Below, piece by piece: positions 1 through 10,861 of a stretch of DNA of 22,329 nucleotides. The first letter of the stretch is position 1. Each line of letters opens with the position of its first letter. The position numbers and the translations under genes were made by a program. The stretch comes from Symbiodinium natans. Taxonomy: Eukaryota > Sar > Dinophyceae > Suessiales > Symbiodiniaceae. Below the pieces are notes generated by a model. The model saw only the letters and a program-made list of their open reading frames with translations. It did no database searches and was not told where the DNA came from. The stretch lies in the NCBI GenBank assembly GCA_905221605.1, contig CAJNDS010001343.1, positions 1 through 22,329 of the forward strand. Reading direction: 5' to 3'.

Positions 1-1696
1 GCTTATCCTCAACCTGAATGGGGCCTAGGTGCTTATCCTCAACCTGAACGGGGTGCAGCCGCCACGCTTGCTTATCCTCAACCTGAATGGGGGCCTTGGG
101 GGCCAGGTGCTTGTCCTCAACCTGAATGGGGTGCAGCCGCCACGCTTGCTTATCCTCAACCTGAATGGGGCCCAGGTGCTTATCCTCAACCTGAACGGGG
201 TGCAGCCGCCACGCTTGCTTCTCCTCAACCTGAATGGGGGCCATGGGGCCAGGTGCTTGTCCTCAACCTGAATGGGGTGCAGCCGCCGCGCTTGCTTATC
301 CTCAACCTGAATGGGGCCCAGGTGCTTATCCTCAACCTGAACGGGGTGCAGCCGCCACGCTTGCTTATCCTCAACCTGAATGGGGGCCATGGGGGCCAGG
401 TGTTTATCCTCAACCTGAATGGGGTGCAGCCGCCACGCTTGCTTATCCTCAACCTGAATGGGGCCCAGGTGCTTATCCTCAACCTGAACGGGGTGCAGCC
501 GCCACGCTTGCTTATCCTCAACCTGAATGGGGGCCATGGGGGCCAGGTGCTTGTCCTCAACCTGAATGGGGTGCAGCCGCCACGATTGCTTATCCTCAAC
601 CTGAATGCGGCCCAGGTGCTTATCCTCAACCTGAACGGGGTGCAGCCGCCACGCTTGCTTATCCTCAACCTGAATGGGGGCCATGGGGGCCAGGTGCTTG
701 TCCTCAACCTGAATGGGGTGCAGCCGCCACGCTTGCTTATCCTCAACCTGAATGGGGCCATCCTCAACCTGAACGGGGTGCAGCCGCCACGCTTGCTTAT
801 CCTCAACCTGAATGGGGGCCATGGGGGCCATGAAGGCCAGGTGCTTGTCCTCAACCTGCATGGGGTGCAGCCTTGCTTATCCTCAACCTGAATGGCGCCC
901 AGGTGCTTATCCTCAACCTGAACGGGGTGCAGCCGCCACGCTTGCTTATCCTCAACCTGAATGGGGGCCATAGGGGGCCAGGTGCTTGTCCTCAACCTGA
1001 ATGGGGTGCAGCCGCCACGATTGCTTATCCTCAACCTGAATGCGGCCCAGGTGCTTATCCTCAACCTGAACGGGGTGCAGCCGCCACGCTTGCTTATCCT
1101 CAACCTGAATGGGGGCCATGGGGGCCAGGTGCTTGTCCTCAACCTGAATGGGGTGCAGCCGCCACGATTGCTTATCCTCAACCTGCATGCGGCCCAGGTG
1201 CTTATTCTCAACCTGAACGGGGTGCAGCCGCCACGCTTGCTTATCCTTAACCTGAATGGGGGCCATGGGGGCCAGGTGCTTGTCCTCAACCTGAATGGGG
1301 TGCAGCACGATTGCTTATCCTCAACCTGCATGCGGCCCAGGTGCTTATCCTCAACCTGAACGGGGTGCCACGCTTGCTTATCCTCAACCTGAATGGGGGC
1401 CATGGGGGCCAGGTGCTTGTCCTCAACCTGAATCGGGTGCAGCCGCCACGATTGCTTATCCTCAACCTGAATGGGGCCCAGGTGCCATCCTCAACCTGAA
1501 CGGGGTGCAGCCGCCACGCTTGCTTATCCTCAACCTGAATGGGGGCCATGGGGGCCAGGTGCTTGTCCTCAACCTGAATGGGGTGCAGCCGCCACGATTG
1601 CTTATCCTCAACCTGAATGCGGCCCAGGTGCTTATCCTCAACCTCAACGGGGTGCAGCCGCCACGCTTGCTTATCCTCAACCTGAATGGGGGCCAT
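1..1696. repeat. 147-bp higher-order minisatellite array (block A)
   Basis: The segment CTGAACGGGGTGCAGCCGCC recurs at 44, 191, 337, 484, 631, 769, 918, 1066, 1213, 1356 and 1496, with a one-base variant at 1643. Spacing is mostly 146-149 bp, with short units of 138, 143 and 140 bp. Each 147-bp unit is a dimer of a 69-bp monomer (the monomer of the later array) plus a 9-bp duplication producing GGGGGCCATGGGGGCCAGG. Because 147 is divisible by 3, long ORFs appear in frames on both strands. The most protein-like is the plus frame reading AYPQPEWGP, but single-base indels (for example near 240) break it, so I do not call a gene. The array runs off the left edge. Confidence 0.95.
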
Positions 1697-1950
1697 GCCC
1701 TGCCAATGTGAAGTTGCATCGCGTGCTGTCGCATTCAGCCTCGCGTGAGTGAACCTATCATTGCCAAGAGCCGTCAAGAGTACGAGAAGGGTTTCGCGTG
1801 AAACAGGATGGACTACTCCACTTTCACATGAGTTGCTTGGCTCGCCCGGTTTCACCTGTAGCACAGCGACGGGCACCAGCCGGGAGCCTGAACAAAAAGA
1901 ACCAGATACATCTTGTTTTGGGAAATGGCCAGGCATGAAGGCCTGCACCT
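1697..1950. other. Non-repetitive interruption of the minisatellite field
   Basis: The minisatellite motif is absent here. The segment contains TTTCGCGTGAAA, a short inverted repeat at about 1791, and an open frame of 67 codons starting at 1749 that shows no recognisable domain. It separates the regular 147-bp array from the divergent block. It could be an insertion or original unique sequence; I see no terminal repeats or target-site duplication proving insertion. Confidence 0.6.
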
Positions 1951-2540
1951 GAATGGCCACGTTTGCTTATCCTGCACCTGCGTGGGCGCCAGGTGCTTAT
2001 CCTCAACAAGAACAGGGTGCAGCCGCCACGTTTGTTTATCTCAGTCACCACGTTTGCTCATCCTGCACCTGCGTGGGCGCCAGGTGCTTATCCCCAACAA
2101 GAACAGGGCGCAGCCGCCACGTTTGCTTCTCCCAGCCACCACGTTTGCTTATCCTCTGCTTATCCTCAACAAGAACAGAGTGCAGCCGCCATGTTTGCTT
2201 CTCCCAGCCACCACGTTTGCTTCTCCTCAACCTGAATGGGAGGGCACCTGTGTGGGCGGCAGGTGCCTATCCTCAACCTGTTTGGGGTGCAGCCGCCACG
2301 CTTACGGATCCCAGCGCCACGTCTGCTTGTCCACCTGTGTGGGTGCCAGGTACCTATCCTCAACCGGAATGGGGCGCAGCCGCCACGTTTACGGATCCCA
2401 GCGCCGCGTCAGCTTATCCACCTGTGTGGGCGCCAGGTGCTTATCATCAACCGGAATGAGGCGCAGCCGTGCCTGACTGGGGGGCAGGTGTCCTCAACCT
2501 GTATGAGGTGCAGCCGCTATGCTTGCTTATCCTAACCTGA
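1951..2540 (+). repeat. Divergent minisatellite block (block B)
   Basis: Units resemble the flanking arrays but are diverged and irregular in length. In the plus frame starting near 1953 they read AYPAPAWAPGAYPQQEQGAA and, later, PVWVPGTYPQPEWGAAATF. This frame keeps a Pro/Ala/Tyr/Trp/Gln-rich pattern through many nucleotide changes to about 2456, where a TGA ends it. It may preserve the oldest state of the repeat and may derive from a repetitive structural protein. That is inference; no signal peptide, start context or non-repeat domain supports a living gene. Confidence 0.75.
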
Positions 2541-2975
2541 GTGGGGGCCAGGTGAGGCGCAGCCGCCACGTTTGCTTATCCCCAACCTGAATGGGGGCCA
2601 GGTCCTTATCCTCAGAATGAGGCGCAGCCGCCACGTTTGCTTATCCCCAACCTTAATGGGGGCCAGGTCCTTATCCTCAACCAGAATGGGGCGCAGCCGC
2701 CAGGTTTGCTTATCCCCAACCTGAATGGGGGACAGGTCCTTATCCTCAGAATGAGGCGCAGCCGCCACGATTGCTTATCCCCAACCTGAATGGGGGCCAG
2801 GTCCTTATCCTCAACCAGAATGGGGCGCAGCCGCCACGTTTGCTTATCCCCAACCTGAATGGGGGCCAGGTCCTTATCCTCAACCAGAATGAGGCGCAGC
2901 CGCCACGTTTGCTTATCCTCAACCTGAATGGGGGCCAGGTCCTTATATCCTCAATCAGAAAGGTGTGCAGCCGCC
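2541..2975. repeat. 69-bp minisatellite array (block C), left part
   Basis: Tandem units contain GGCCAGGTCCTTATCC and GGCGCAGCCGCCACGTTTGC. Two units here (TGG at 2687-2689 and at 2821-2823) retain the Trp codon that is TGA in almost all later units. Several units carry a short deletion giving CCTCAGAATGAGG in place of CCTCAACCAGAATGAGG. No gene is called. Confidence 0.9.
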
Positions 2976-3355
2976 ACGTTCGGCCGCCACGTTTGTCCCA
3001 GGTGCTTATCCTCAACCTGAATGGGGTGCAGCCGCCGCGCTTGCTTATCCTCAACCTGAATGGGGGCCATGGGGGCCAGGTGCTTGTCCTCAACCTGAAT
3101 GGGGTGCAGCCGCCACGATTGCTTATTCTCAACCTGAATGGGGCCCAGGTGCTTATCCTCAACCTGAACGGGGTGCAGCCGCCACAATTGCTTATCCTCA
3201 ACCTGTCACGTCTGCGCCAGGTGCCTATCCTCAACCTGAATAGGGTGCAGCCGCCACGCTTGCTTATCCTCAACCTGAATGGGCCCAGCTGCTTATCCTC
3301 AACCTGAATGGGGTGCAGCCGCCACGCTTGCTTATCCTCAACCTGAATGGGGGCC
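2976..3355. repeat. Island of 147-bp-type repeat inside the 69-bp array
   Basis: Between 69-bp units the sequence switches to block A hallmarks: GTGCTTATCCTCAACCTGAA, GGGGTGCAGCCGCC and the 9-bp duplication GGGGGCCATGGGGGCCAGG at about 3061-3080. It returns to GGTCCTTATCC units after about 3350. This shows patch exchange between the two array types, by gene conversion, unequal exchange or local transposition. Confidence 0.8.
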
Positions 3356-6300
3356 AGGTCCTTATCCTGAACCAGAATGAGGCGCAGCCGCCGCGTTTGC
3401 TTATCCCCAACCTGAATCGGGGCCAGGTCCTTATCCTGCACCAGAATGAGGCGCAACCGCCACGTTTTCTTATCCTCAACCTAAATAGGGGCCAGGTCCT
3501 TACCCTCAACCAGAATGAGGCGCAGCCGCCACGTTTGCTTATCCTCAACTTGAATGGGGGCCAGGTCCTTATCCTCAACCAGAATGAGGCGCAGCCGCCA
3601 CGTTTGCTTATCCCCAACCTGAATGGGGGCCAGGTCCTTTTCCTCAGAATGAGGCACAGCCGCCACGTTTGCTTATCCTCAACCTGAATGGGGGCCAGGT
3701 CCTTATCCTCAACCAGAATGAGGCGCAACCGCCACGTTTTCTTATCCCCAACCTGAATGGGGGCCAGGTCCTTCTCCTGAGAATGAGGCGCAGCCGCCAC
3801 GTTTGCTTACCCAACCTGCATGAGGGCCAGTTCCGGCGCAGCCGCCACGTTTGCTTATCCTCACAACCTGTGAATGGGCCAGGTCCTTATCCTCAACCAG
3901 AATGAGGCGCAGCCGCCACGTTTGCTTATCCTCAATCTGTGAATGGGGGCCAGGTCCTTATCCTCAACCAGAATGAGGCGCAGCCGCCACGTTTGCTTAT
4001 CCCCAACCTGCATGGGGGCCAGGTCCTTATCCTCAGAATGAGGCGCAGCCGCCACGCTTGCTTATCCTCAACCTGAATAGGGGCCAGGTCCTTATCCTCA
4101 ACCAGAATGAGGCGCAGCCGCCACGCTTGCTTATCCTCAACCTGTGAACGGGGGGCCAGGTCCTTATCCTCAACCGGGACGAGGCGCAGCCGCCACGTTT
4201 GCTTATCCTCAACCTGAATGGGGCCAGGTCCTTATCCTCAACCAGAATGAGGAGCAGCCGCCGCGCTTGCTTATCCTCAACCTGAATGGGGGCCAGGTCC
4301 TTATCCTCAACCAGAATGAGGCGCAGCCGCCACGTTTGCTTATCCCCAGCCTGAATGGGGGCCAGGTCCTTATCCTCAACCAGAATGAGGCGCAGCCGCC
4401 ACGTTTGCTTATCCTCAACCTGAATGGGGGCCAGGTCCTTATCCTCAACCAGAATGAGGCGCAGCCGCCACGTTTGCTTATCCCCAACCTGAATGGGGGC
4501 CAGGTCCTTTTCCTTAGAATGAGGCACAGCCGCCACGTTTGCTTATCCTCAACCTGTGAATGGGCCAGGTCCTTATCCTCAACCAGAAAGAGGCGCAGCC
4601 GCCACGTTTGCTTATCCTCAATCTGTGAATGGGGGCCAGGTCCTTATCCTCAACCAGAATGAGGCGCAGCCGCCACGTTTGCTTATCCTCAACCTGGATG
4701 GCAGCCAGGTCCTTATCCTCAACCAGAATGAGGCGCAGCCGCCACGCTTGCTTATCCTCAACCCAGGTCCTTATCCTCAACCAGAATGAGGCGCAGCCGC
4801 CGCGCTTGCTTATCCTCGACCTGTGAACGGGGGGCCAGGTCGTTATCCTCAACCAGGACGAAGCGCGGCCGTCACGTTTGCTTACCCTCGACCTGAATCG
4901 GGGCCAGGTCCTTATCCTCAACCAGAATGAGGCGTGACGTTTGCTTATCCTCAACCTGAATGGGGCCCAGGTCCTTATCCTCAACCAGAATGAGGCACAG
5001 CTGCCACGCTTGCTTATCCTCAACCTGAATGGGGGCCAGGTCCTTATCCTGAACCAGAATGAGGCGCAGCCGCCACATTTGCTTATCCTCAACCTGTGAA
5101 TGACGGCCAGGTCCTTATCCTCAACCAGGACGAGGCGTAGCCGCCACGTTTGCTTATCCTCAACCTGAATAGGGGCTAGGTCCTTACCCTCAACCAGAAT
5201 GAGGCGCAGCCGCCACGTTTGCTTATCCTCAACCTGATAGGGGCCAGGTCCTTATCCTCAACCAGAATGAGGCGCAGCCGCCACGTTTGCTTATCCTCAA
5301 CCTGAATAGGGGCCCAGGTCCTTATCCTCAACCAGAATGAGGCGCAGCCGCCACGCTTGCTTATCCTCAACCTGTGAACGGGGGCCAGGTCCTTATCCTC
5401 AACCGGGACAAGGCGCAGCCGCCACGTTTGCTTATCCTCAACCTGAATAGGGGCCAGGTCCTTATCCTCAACCAGAATGAGGCGCAGCCGCCACGTTTGC
5501 TTATACTCAACCTGAATGGGGCCAGGTCCTTATCCTCAACCAGAATGAGGCGCAGCCGCCACGTTTGCTTATCCTCAACCTGGATGGCGGCCAGGTCCTT
5601 ATCCTCAACCAGAATGAGGCGCAGCCGCCACGTTTGCTTATCCTCAACCTGAATGGGGGCCAGGTCCTTATCCTCAACCAGAATTGAGGCGCAGCCGCCA
5701 CGTTTGCTTATCCCCAACCTGAATGGGGGCCAGGTCCTTTTCCTCAGAATGAGGCACAGCCGCCACGTTTGCTTATCCTCAACCTGAATGGGGGCCAGGT
5801 CCTTATCCTCAACCAGAATGAGGCGCAGCCGCCACGTTTTCTTATCCCCAACCTGAATGGGGGCCAGGTCCTTCTCCTGAATGAGGCGCAGCCGCCACGT
5901 TTGCTTATCCTCAACCTGCATGGGGGCCAGTTCCGGCCAGCCGCCACGTTTGCTTATCCTCAACCTGTGAATGGGGGCCAGGTCCTTGTCCTCAACCAGA
6001 ATGAGGCGCAGCCGCCACGTTTGCTTATCCTCAACCTGTGAATGGGGGCCAGGTCCTTGTCCTCAACCAGAATGAGGCGCAGCCGCCACGTTTGCTTATC
6101 CTCAACCTGGATGGCGGCCAGGTCCTTATCCTCAACCAGAATGAGGCGCAGCCGCCACGCTTGCTTATCCTCAACCTGAATAGGGGCCAGGTCCTTATCC
6201 TCAACCAGAATGAGGCGCAGCCGCCACGCTTGCTTATCCTCAACCTGTGAACGGGGGCCAGGTCCTTATCCTCAACCAGGACGAGGCGCAGCCGTCACGT

Positions 6301-8885
6301 TTGCTTACCCTCGACCTGAATAGGGGCCAGGAGTTCCTTATCCTCAACCAGAATGAGGCGCAGCCGCCACGTTTGCTTACCCTCGACCTGAATAGGGGCC
6401 AGGAGTTCCTTATCCTCAACCAGAATGAGGCGCAGCTGCCACGCTTGCTTATCCTCAACCTGAATGGGGGCCAGGTCCTTATCCTGAACCAGAATGAGGC
6501 GCAGCCGCCACATTTGCTTATCCTCAACCTGTGAATGACGGCCAGGTCCTTATCCTCAACCAGGACGACAACCAGAATGAGGCGCAGCCGCCACGCTCGC
6601 TTATCCTCAACCTGAATGGGGCCCAGGTCCTTATCCTTAACAAGAATGAGGCGCAGCCGCCACGCTTGCTTATCCTCAACCTGAATGGGGGCCAGGTCCT
6701 TATCCTCAACCAGAATGAGGCGCAGCCGCCACGTTTGCTTATCCCCAACCTGAATGGGGGCCAGGTCCTTATCCTCAACCAGAATGAGGCGCAACCGCCG
6801 CGTTTGCTTATGCTCAACCTGAATAGGGGCCAGGTCCTTACCCTCAACCAGAATGAGGCACAGCCGCCACGTTTGCTTATCCTCAACCTGAATGGGGGCC
6901 AGGTCCTTATCCTCAACCAGAATGAGGCGCAGCCGCCACGTTTGCTTATCCACAACCTGAATGGGGGCCAGGTCCTTTTCCTCAGAATGAGGCACAGCCG
7001 CCACGTTTGCTGATCCTCAACCTGAATGGGGGCCAGGTCCTTATCCTCAACCAGAATGAGGCCAGCCGCCACGTTTTCTTATCCCCAACCTGAATGGGGG
7101 CCAGGTCCTTCTCCTGAGGCTGAGGCGCAGCCGCCATGTTTGCTTAGCCAACCTGCATGGGGGCCAGTTCCGGCGCAGCCGCCACGTTTGCTTATCCTCA
7201 ATCTGTGAATGGGGGGCCAGGTCCTTATCCTCAACCAGAATGAGGCGCAGCCGCCACGTTTGCTTATTCTCAATCTGTGAATGGGGGGCCAGGTCCTTAT
7301 CCTCAACCAGAATGAGGCGCAGCCGCCACGTTTGCTTATCCTCAACCTGAATAGGGGCCATCAACCAGAATGAGGCGCAGCCGCCACGCTTGCTTGTCCT
7401 CAACCTGAATAGGGGCCAGGTCCTTATCCTCAACCAGAATGAGGCGCAGCCGCCACGCTTGCTTATCCTCAACCTGTGAACGGGGGGCCAGGTCCTTATC
7501 CTCAACCAGAATGAGGCGCAGCCGCCACGTTTGCTTATCCTCAACCTGAATAGGGGACCAGGTCCTTATCCTCAACCAGAATGAGGCGCAGCCGCCACGT
7601 TTGCTTATCCTCAACCTGAATGGGGCCCAGGTCCTTATCCTCAACCAGAATGAGGCGCAGCTGCCACGCTTGCTTATCCTCAACCTGAATGGGGGCCAGG
7701 TCCTTATCCTGAACCAGAATGAGGCGCAGCCGCCACGTTTGCTTATCCCCAACCTGAATGGGGGCCAGGTCCTCTCAACCAGAATGAAGCGCAGCCGCCA
7801 CGTTTGCTTATCCTCAACCTGAATAGGGGCCAGGTCCTTACCCTCAACCAGAACGAGGCGCAGCCGCCACGCTTGCTTATTATCCTCAACCTGAATGGGA
7901 GGCGCAGCCGCCACGTTTTCTTATCCCCAGCCTGAATGGGGGCCAGGTCCTTATCCTCAACCAAAGGTCCTTATCCTCAACCACAATGATGCGCAGCCGC
8001 CACGTTTGCTTATCCTTAACCTGAATAGGGAGCAGGTCCTTGTCCTCAACCAGAATGTGGCGCAGCCGCCACGTTTGTTTATCCTCAACCTGTGAATGGG
8101 CCAGGTCCTTATCCTCAACCAGAATGAGGCGCAGCCGCCACGTTTGCTTATTCCCAACCGAAAAGGGGGCCAGGTCCTTATCCTCAACCAGAATGAGGCG
8201 CAGCCGCCACGTTTGCACCGCGGGCCAGGTCCGGCGCAGCCGCCACGTTTGCTTATCCTCAACCTGTGAATGGGGCCAGGTCCTTATCCTCTCAACCAGA
8301 ATGAGGCGCAGCCGCCACGTTTGCTTATCCTCACAACCTGTGAACGGGGGCCAGGTCCTTATCCTCAACTCAGCCGCCACGTTTGCTTATCCTCAACCTG
8401 AATGGGGGCCAGGTCCTTTTCCTCAACCAGAATGAGGCGCAGCCGCCACGTTTGCTTATCCTCAACCTGTGAATGGGGGCCAGGTCCTTATCCTCAACCA
8501 GAATGAGGCGCAGCCGCCGCGTTTAACCTGAATGGCGGCCAGGTCCTTATCCTCAACCAGAATGAGGCGCAGCCGCCACGCTTGCTTATGAATGGGGGCC
8601 AGGTCCTTATCCTCAACCAGAATGAGGCGCAGCCGCCATGTTTGTTGATCCTCAACCTGTGAATGGGGGGCCAGGTCCTTATCCTCAACCAGAATGAGGC
8701 GCAGCCGCCACATTTGCTTATCCTCAACCTGAATGGGGGCCAGGTCCTTATCCTCAACCAGAATGAGGCGCAGCCGCCACGCTTGCTTATCCTCAACCTG
8801 AATAGGGGCCAGGTCCTTATCCTCAACCAGAATGAGGCGCAGCCGCCACGTTTGCTTATCCTCAACCTGAATAGGGAGCAGGCGC
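3356..8885. repeat. 69-bp minisatellite array (block C), main part
   Basis: About 80 head-to-tail units with a modal period of 69 bp (for example CAGAATGAGG at 4381 and 4450). Sub-variants include CTGTGAATGGG, CTGAATAGGGG, a GGGACGAGG type (about 4170, 4850, 6275) and a CAGGAGTTCC type (about 6329 and 6398). Some units are truncated, for example around 7345 and 8521. Since 69 equals 3 x 23, 23-residue repeats appear open in several frames on both strands; frequent stops and indels argue against translation. The array ends at about 8885 at a sharp switch to unique DNA. Confidence 0.95.
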
Positions 8886-9429
8886 CAGCATGTCAAGCCA
8901 TTCGCAGGAGATGCTTCCTACATCCGCTACTATAGCAGCGGCAGCCCAAGGCCGTCTGCAGAGCCGGAACCAAGAAGTATGCACAGTCTTGGATGGGGAG
9001 CCAACCCCACTGGACACGTTGGTCCTCTCCGATGAGTTATGGGACATCGTCACCGCGCAGGACACCCAGCAGCCATGAAGACATACCATGCGCTGCGCAG
9101 GTAACAGGAAAATAAGATGCTTCTCGTGGCCTTTACAAGACCGTGGCTTGTCGAGTCGCTAGTCTGTGCGTCCGCTGCAACGAGAGCAGCCGGCGGCATC
9201 AAGCACGCGCAAGCTGGTGCCCCGCGTAGCAATATTTGGTTCAAGCTAGTTGGAGCAGGCAGCCTTCGTCGCTCAAGCTCTTGGATGTCCTGCAGGCCCC
9301 AGCCGTGCAGAGCATGTTTGGAAATGAGACCTCTCACACCATGATGTTGACCCACAGGAAACGTGATGTCCTTACCTCAGCTCATGGGCCGATCTGTAAA
9401 CTCCGGATGATATGTCTTGAACTAGAGGT
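8886..9429. other. Unique spacer after the minisatellite field
   Basis: No tandem repeat is seen. A 62-codon plus-strand ORF starts at ATG 8890 directly at the array edge and stops at 9078; it contains DTLVLSDELWDIVTAQD and has no recognised domain. Other open frames here (9117-9344 plus, 9050-9355 minus) have no recognisable motif. I found no RNA gene or promoter signature. Confidence 0.4.
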
Positions 9430-9526
9430 TAGCTTGGACGTTCGACAGCAGTTCCGCAGGACCGAGCCACCTCGATGCCCCAAACCTGGTTTTGGACAGG
9501 GACGTGATGACGAACGCCTGGAGTAG
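9430..9526 (+). pseudogene. Decayed copy of the DVITDAW motif segment (copy a)
   Basis: The DNA aligns with 10464-10556 of the gene at 9907-10647. One plus frame reads PSHLDAPNLVLDRDVMTNAW, where the intact gene has GPIPLDTTKLVVGGDVITDAW. The segment is isolated from the rest of the gene and followed by a stop soon after, so it looks like a gene fragment or relic. The minus strand is also open across it, so the coding strand of the ancestor is not certain. Confidence 0.5.
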
Positions 9527-9529
9527 CGC

Positions 9530-9755
9530 AGGCCAGGGCCTTATTCTCAACCTCGGCAATTCGCCTTATCCCCAATCTGACTAAGTGGGGCAAGGTCTTA
9601 GCGGCGGCTGGGGGTGTTATCCACAATGAATTGGCACCATGAGGCGCAGCCTCAGGCGTGTTTGCCTTCTCACTTGAATGGTGAGCCAGACGTGTATTCT
9701 CAGCCTGACCAGACGCCGGGCGTGCTTCGAGGAGAACAAGGCCACCTTGCGATGT
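9530..9755. repeat. Degenerate island of minisatellite sequence
   Basis: Scattered matches to the 69-bp unit survive: GGCCAGGGCCTTATTCTCAA, CCTTATCCCCAATCTGA, ATGAGGCGCAGCCTCA and TATTCTCAGCCTGACCAGA. They are interleaved with diverged sequence. This shows the array once reached here or was copied here, about 650 bp beyond its present edge. Confidence 0.6.
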
Positions 9756-9759
9756 TGTT

Positions 9760-9855
9760 GTTTCTGCTTCTGCGGGCCCAATACACTTTGAAATGACCAA
9801 GCTAGTTTGCGGAACGACACGATCACCGACGCCTGGGCTTGGCTCGACCTTCTGA
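9760..9855 (+). pseudogene. Decayed copy of the DVITDAW motif segment (copy b), frameshifted
   Basis: Plus-strand frames read GPIHFEMTKLVCG and then, after a frame change at about 9806, NDTITDAWAWLDL. Together they match GPIPLDTTKLVVGG and DVITDAWSWREL of the following gene. The frameshift implies a dead copy. It lies immediately upstream of the first zinc-module gene, so copy b and the gene form a tandem arrangement. Confidence 0.55.
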
Positions 9856-9906
9856 ATGGAGCACGCAAATTTCAAACAGAGAGCTGTAGATTTGCAATTC
9901 GTTTCC

Positions 9907-10647
9907 ATGGCCCCTTGTCATCGGTGCGGCGTGGGGACAAGGAGCGGCAGAGGACAAGGATGGTGCAGCAATCCGCAGTGCCGCCAAGCCGAAAAAGAAG
10001 AGCGCCTGGCCCAGAAGAGTGCAGATAAAACTGCTCGACAACAACAGCGAGCGTCGCAGGGAGCGGGAAGTCGTGGACCCTTGCGCAGGGTGCAGGCAGA
10101 GGCAGAGGAGCAAGCAGGCAGCCGTGGACCTTTGCGCGAAGAAGGCAGCAAAGTGGAAGATGAACATGAGAGAGAAGAGTGGAACAAAGCAATGGAGTTC
10201 CAGAATGGAGAGCCTCTCGCCAACATGACGGTGAAGTTCCTGAACATGCAAGGTAGCGAAATCCACACCTCGAAGCCTTATCCGCTCTGGCACGTCGAAC
10301 CGTGTGAATCTTTCCAGGAAGCCTGGCTGCACACTTTGCACGAAGGAAACAACCCAGATCGCTGTCTCTCTCTGCACCAACTACGTCACAGACGACAAGA
10401 AACAAAGAAGCCTATCCCGGCAGAAACGCTGCAATATCGCAGCGCCAGGGAAGTCTTGCTTCACGATTTGGACAGCGGTCCTACAGGACCCATCCCCCTC
10501 GACACCACGAAGCTGGTTGTGGGTGGAGACGTGATCACGGACGCCTGGAGCTGGCGTGAACTCTCGGATCGTAGTGATCGTAGCTTCGGCAACAACATCG
10601 TCCACGTGCAAGTTGTCTACATGTCAGAGAAAGCCACAGACCCATAG
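9907..10647 (+). CDS. Short zinc-module protein, paralogue of the Helitron N-terminus (copy 1)
   Basis: 246 residues from ATG 9907 in a CCATGGC context; an in-frame ATG at 9856 would add 17 residues. I prefer 9907 because the paralogues at 10862 and 11763 start at the same point with MAPC. Residues 4-25 form a C-x2-C-x12-C-x4-C motif (CHRC...WCSNPQC), probably zinc binding. A Lys/Arg/Glu/Gln-rich helical segment with GSRGPL motifs follows. The C-terminal 140 residues have no domain I recognise and include PYPLWHVEPCESFQEAWLH and DVITDAWSWREL, the latter repeated as two dead copies upstream. Function is unknown. It may be a diverged or truncated relative of the transposase gene, a separate domesticated gene, or a first exon. 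Confidence 0.55.
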   Translation: MAPCHRCGVGTRSGRGQGWCSNPQCRQAEKEERLAQKSADKTARQQQRASQGAGSRGPLRRVQAEAEEQAGSRGPLREEGSKVEDEHEREEWNKAMEFQNGEPLANMTVKFLNMQGSEIHTSKPYPLWHVEPCESFQEAWLHTLHEGNNPDRCLSLHQLRHRRQETKKPIPAETLQYRSAREVLLHDLDSGPTGPIPLDTTKLVVGGDVITDAWSWRELSDRSDRSFGNNIVHVQVVYMSEKATDP

Positions 10648-10861
10648 AGCTGCACGTGTGACCACGTTGTGTTAGAGCAAGGCGTACCTGCAGAGTCCCA
10701 GTGCGAGCCACGAGCAAGAAAATGAACAGCACGCAAAGGCAGAGCAGCTTTGCAAGTGCTTGATCATTGGCTTCTACAGCTCATTCACCGAGCTTGCTCG
10801 CAGCGTTTCGGATACAGCCCTGTAGCTGAAACAGAGAACTGTAGATTCACAATTCGTTGCC

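Noticed and set aside
225-1403. Long minus-strand ORFs in the minisatellite (QVEDKQAWRLHP and RLRISKRGGCTPF repeats)
   Set aside because: Unit lengths of 147 and 69 bp are multiples of three, so any stop-free frame stays open. Frames are broken by indels and several frames on both strands are equally long.
1749-1952. 67-codon ORF in the interruption of the minisatellite
   Set aside because: Short, no motif, and overlapped by equally open minus-strand frames; no evidence separates it from chance.
2541-8885. CRISPR-like array
   Set aside because: Units are contiguous, with no constant repeat alternating with unique spacers of fixed size, and no cas genes; the context is eukaryotic.
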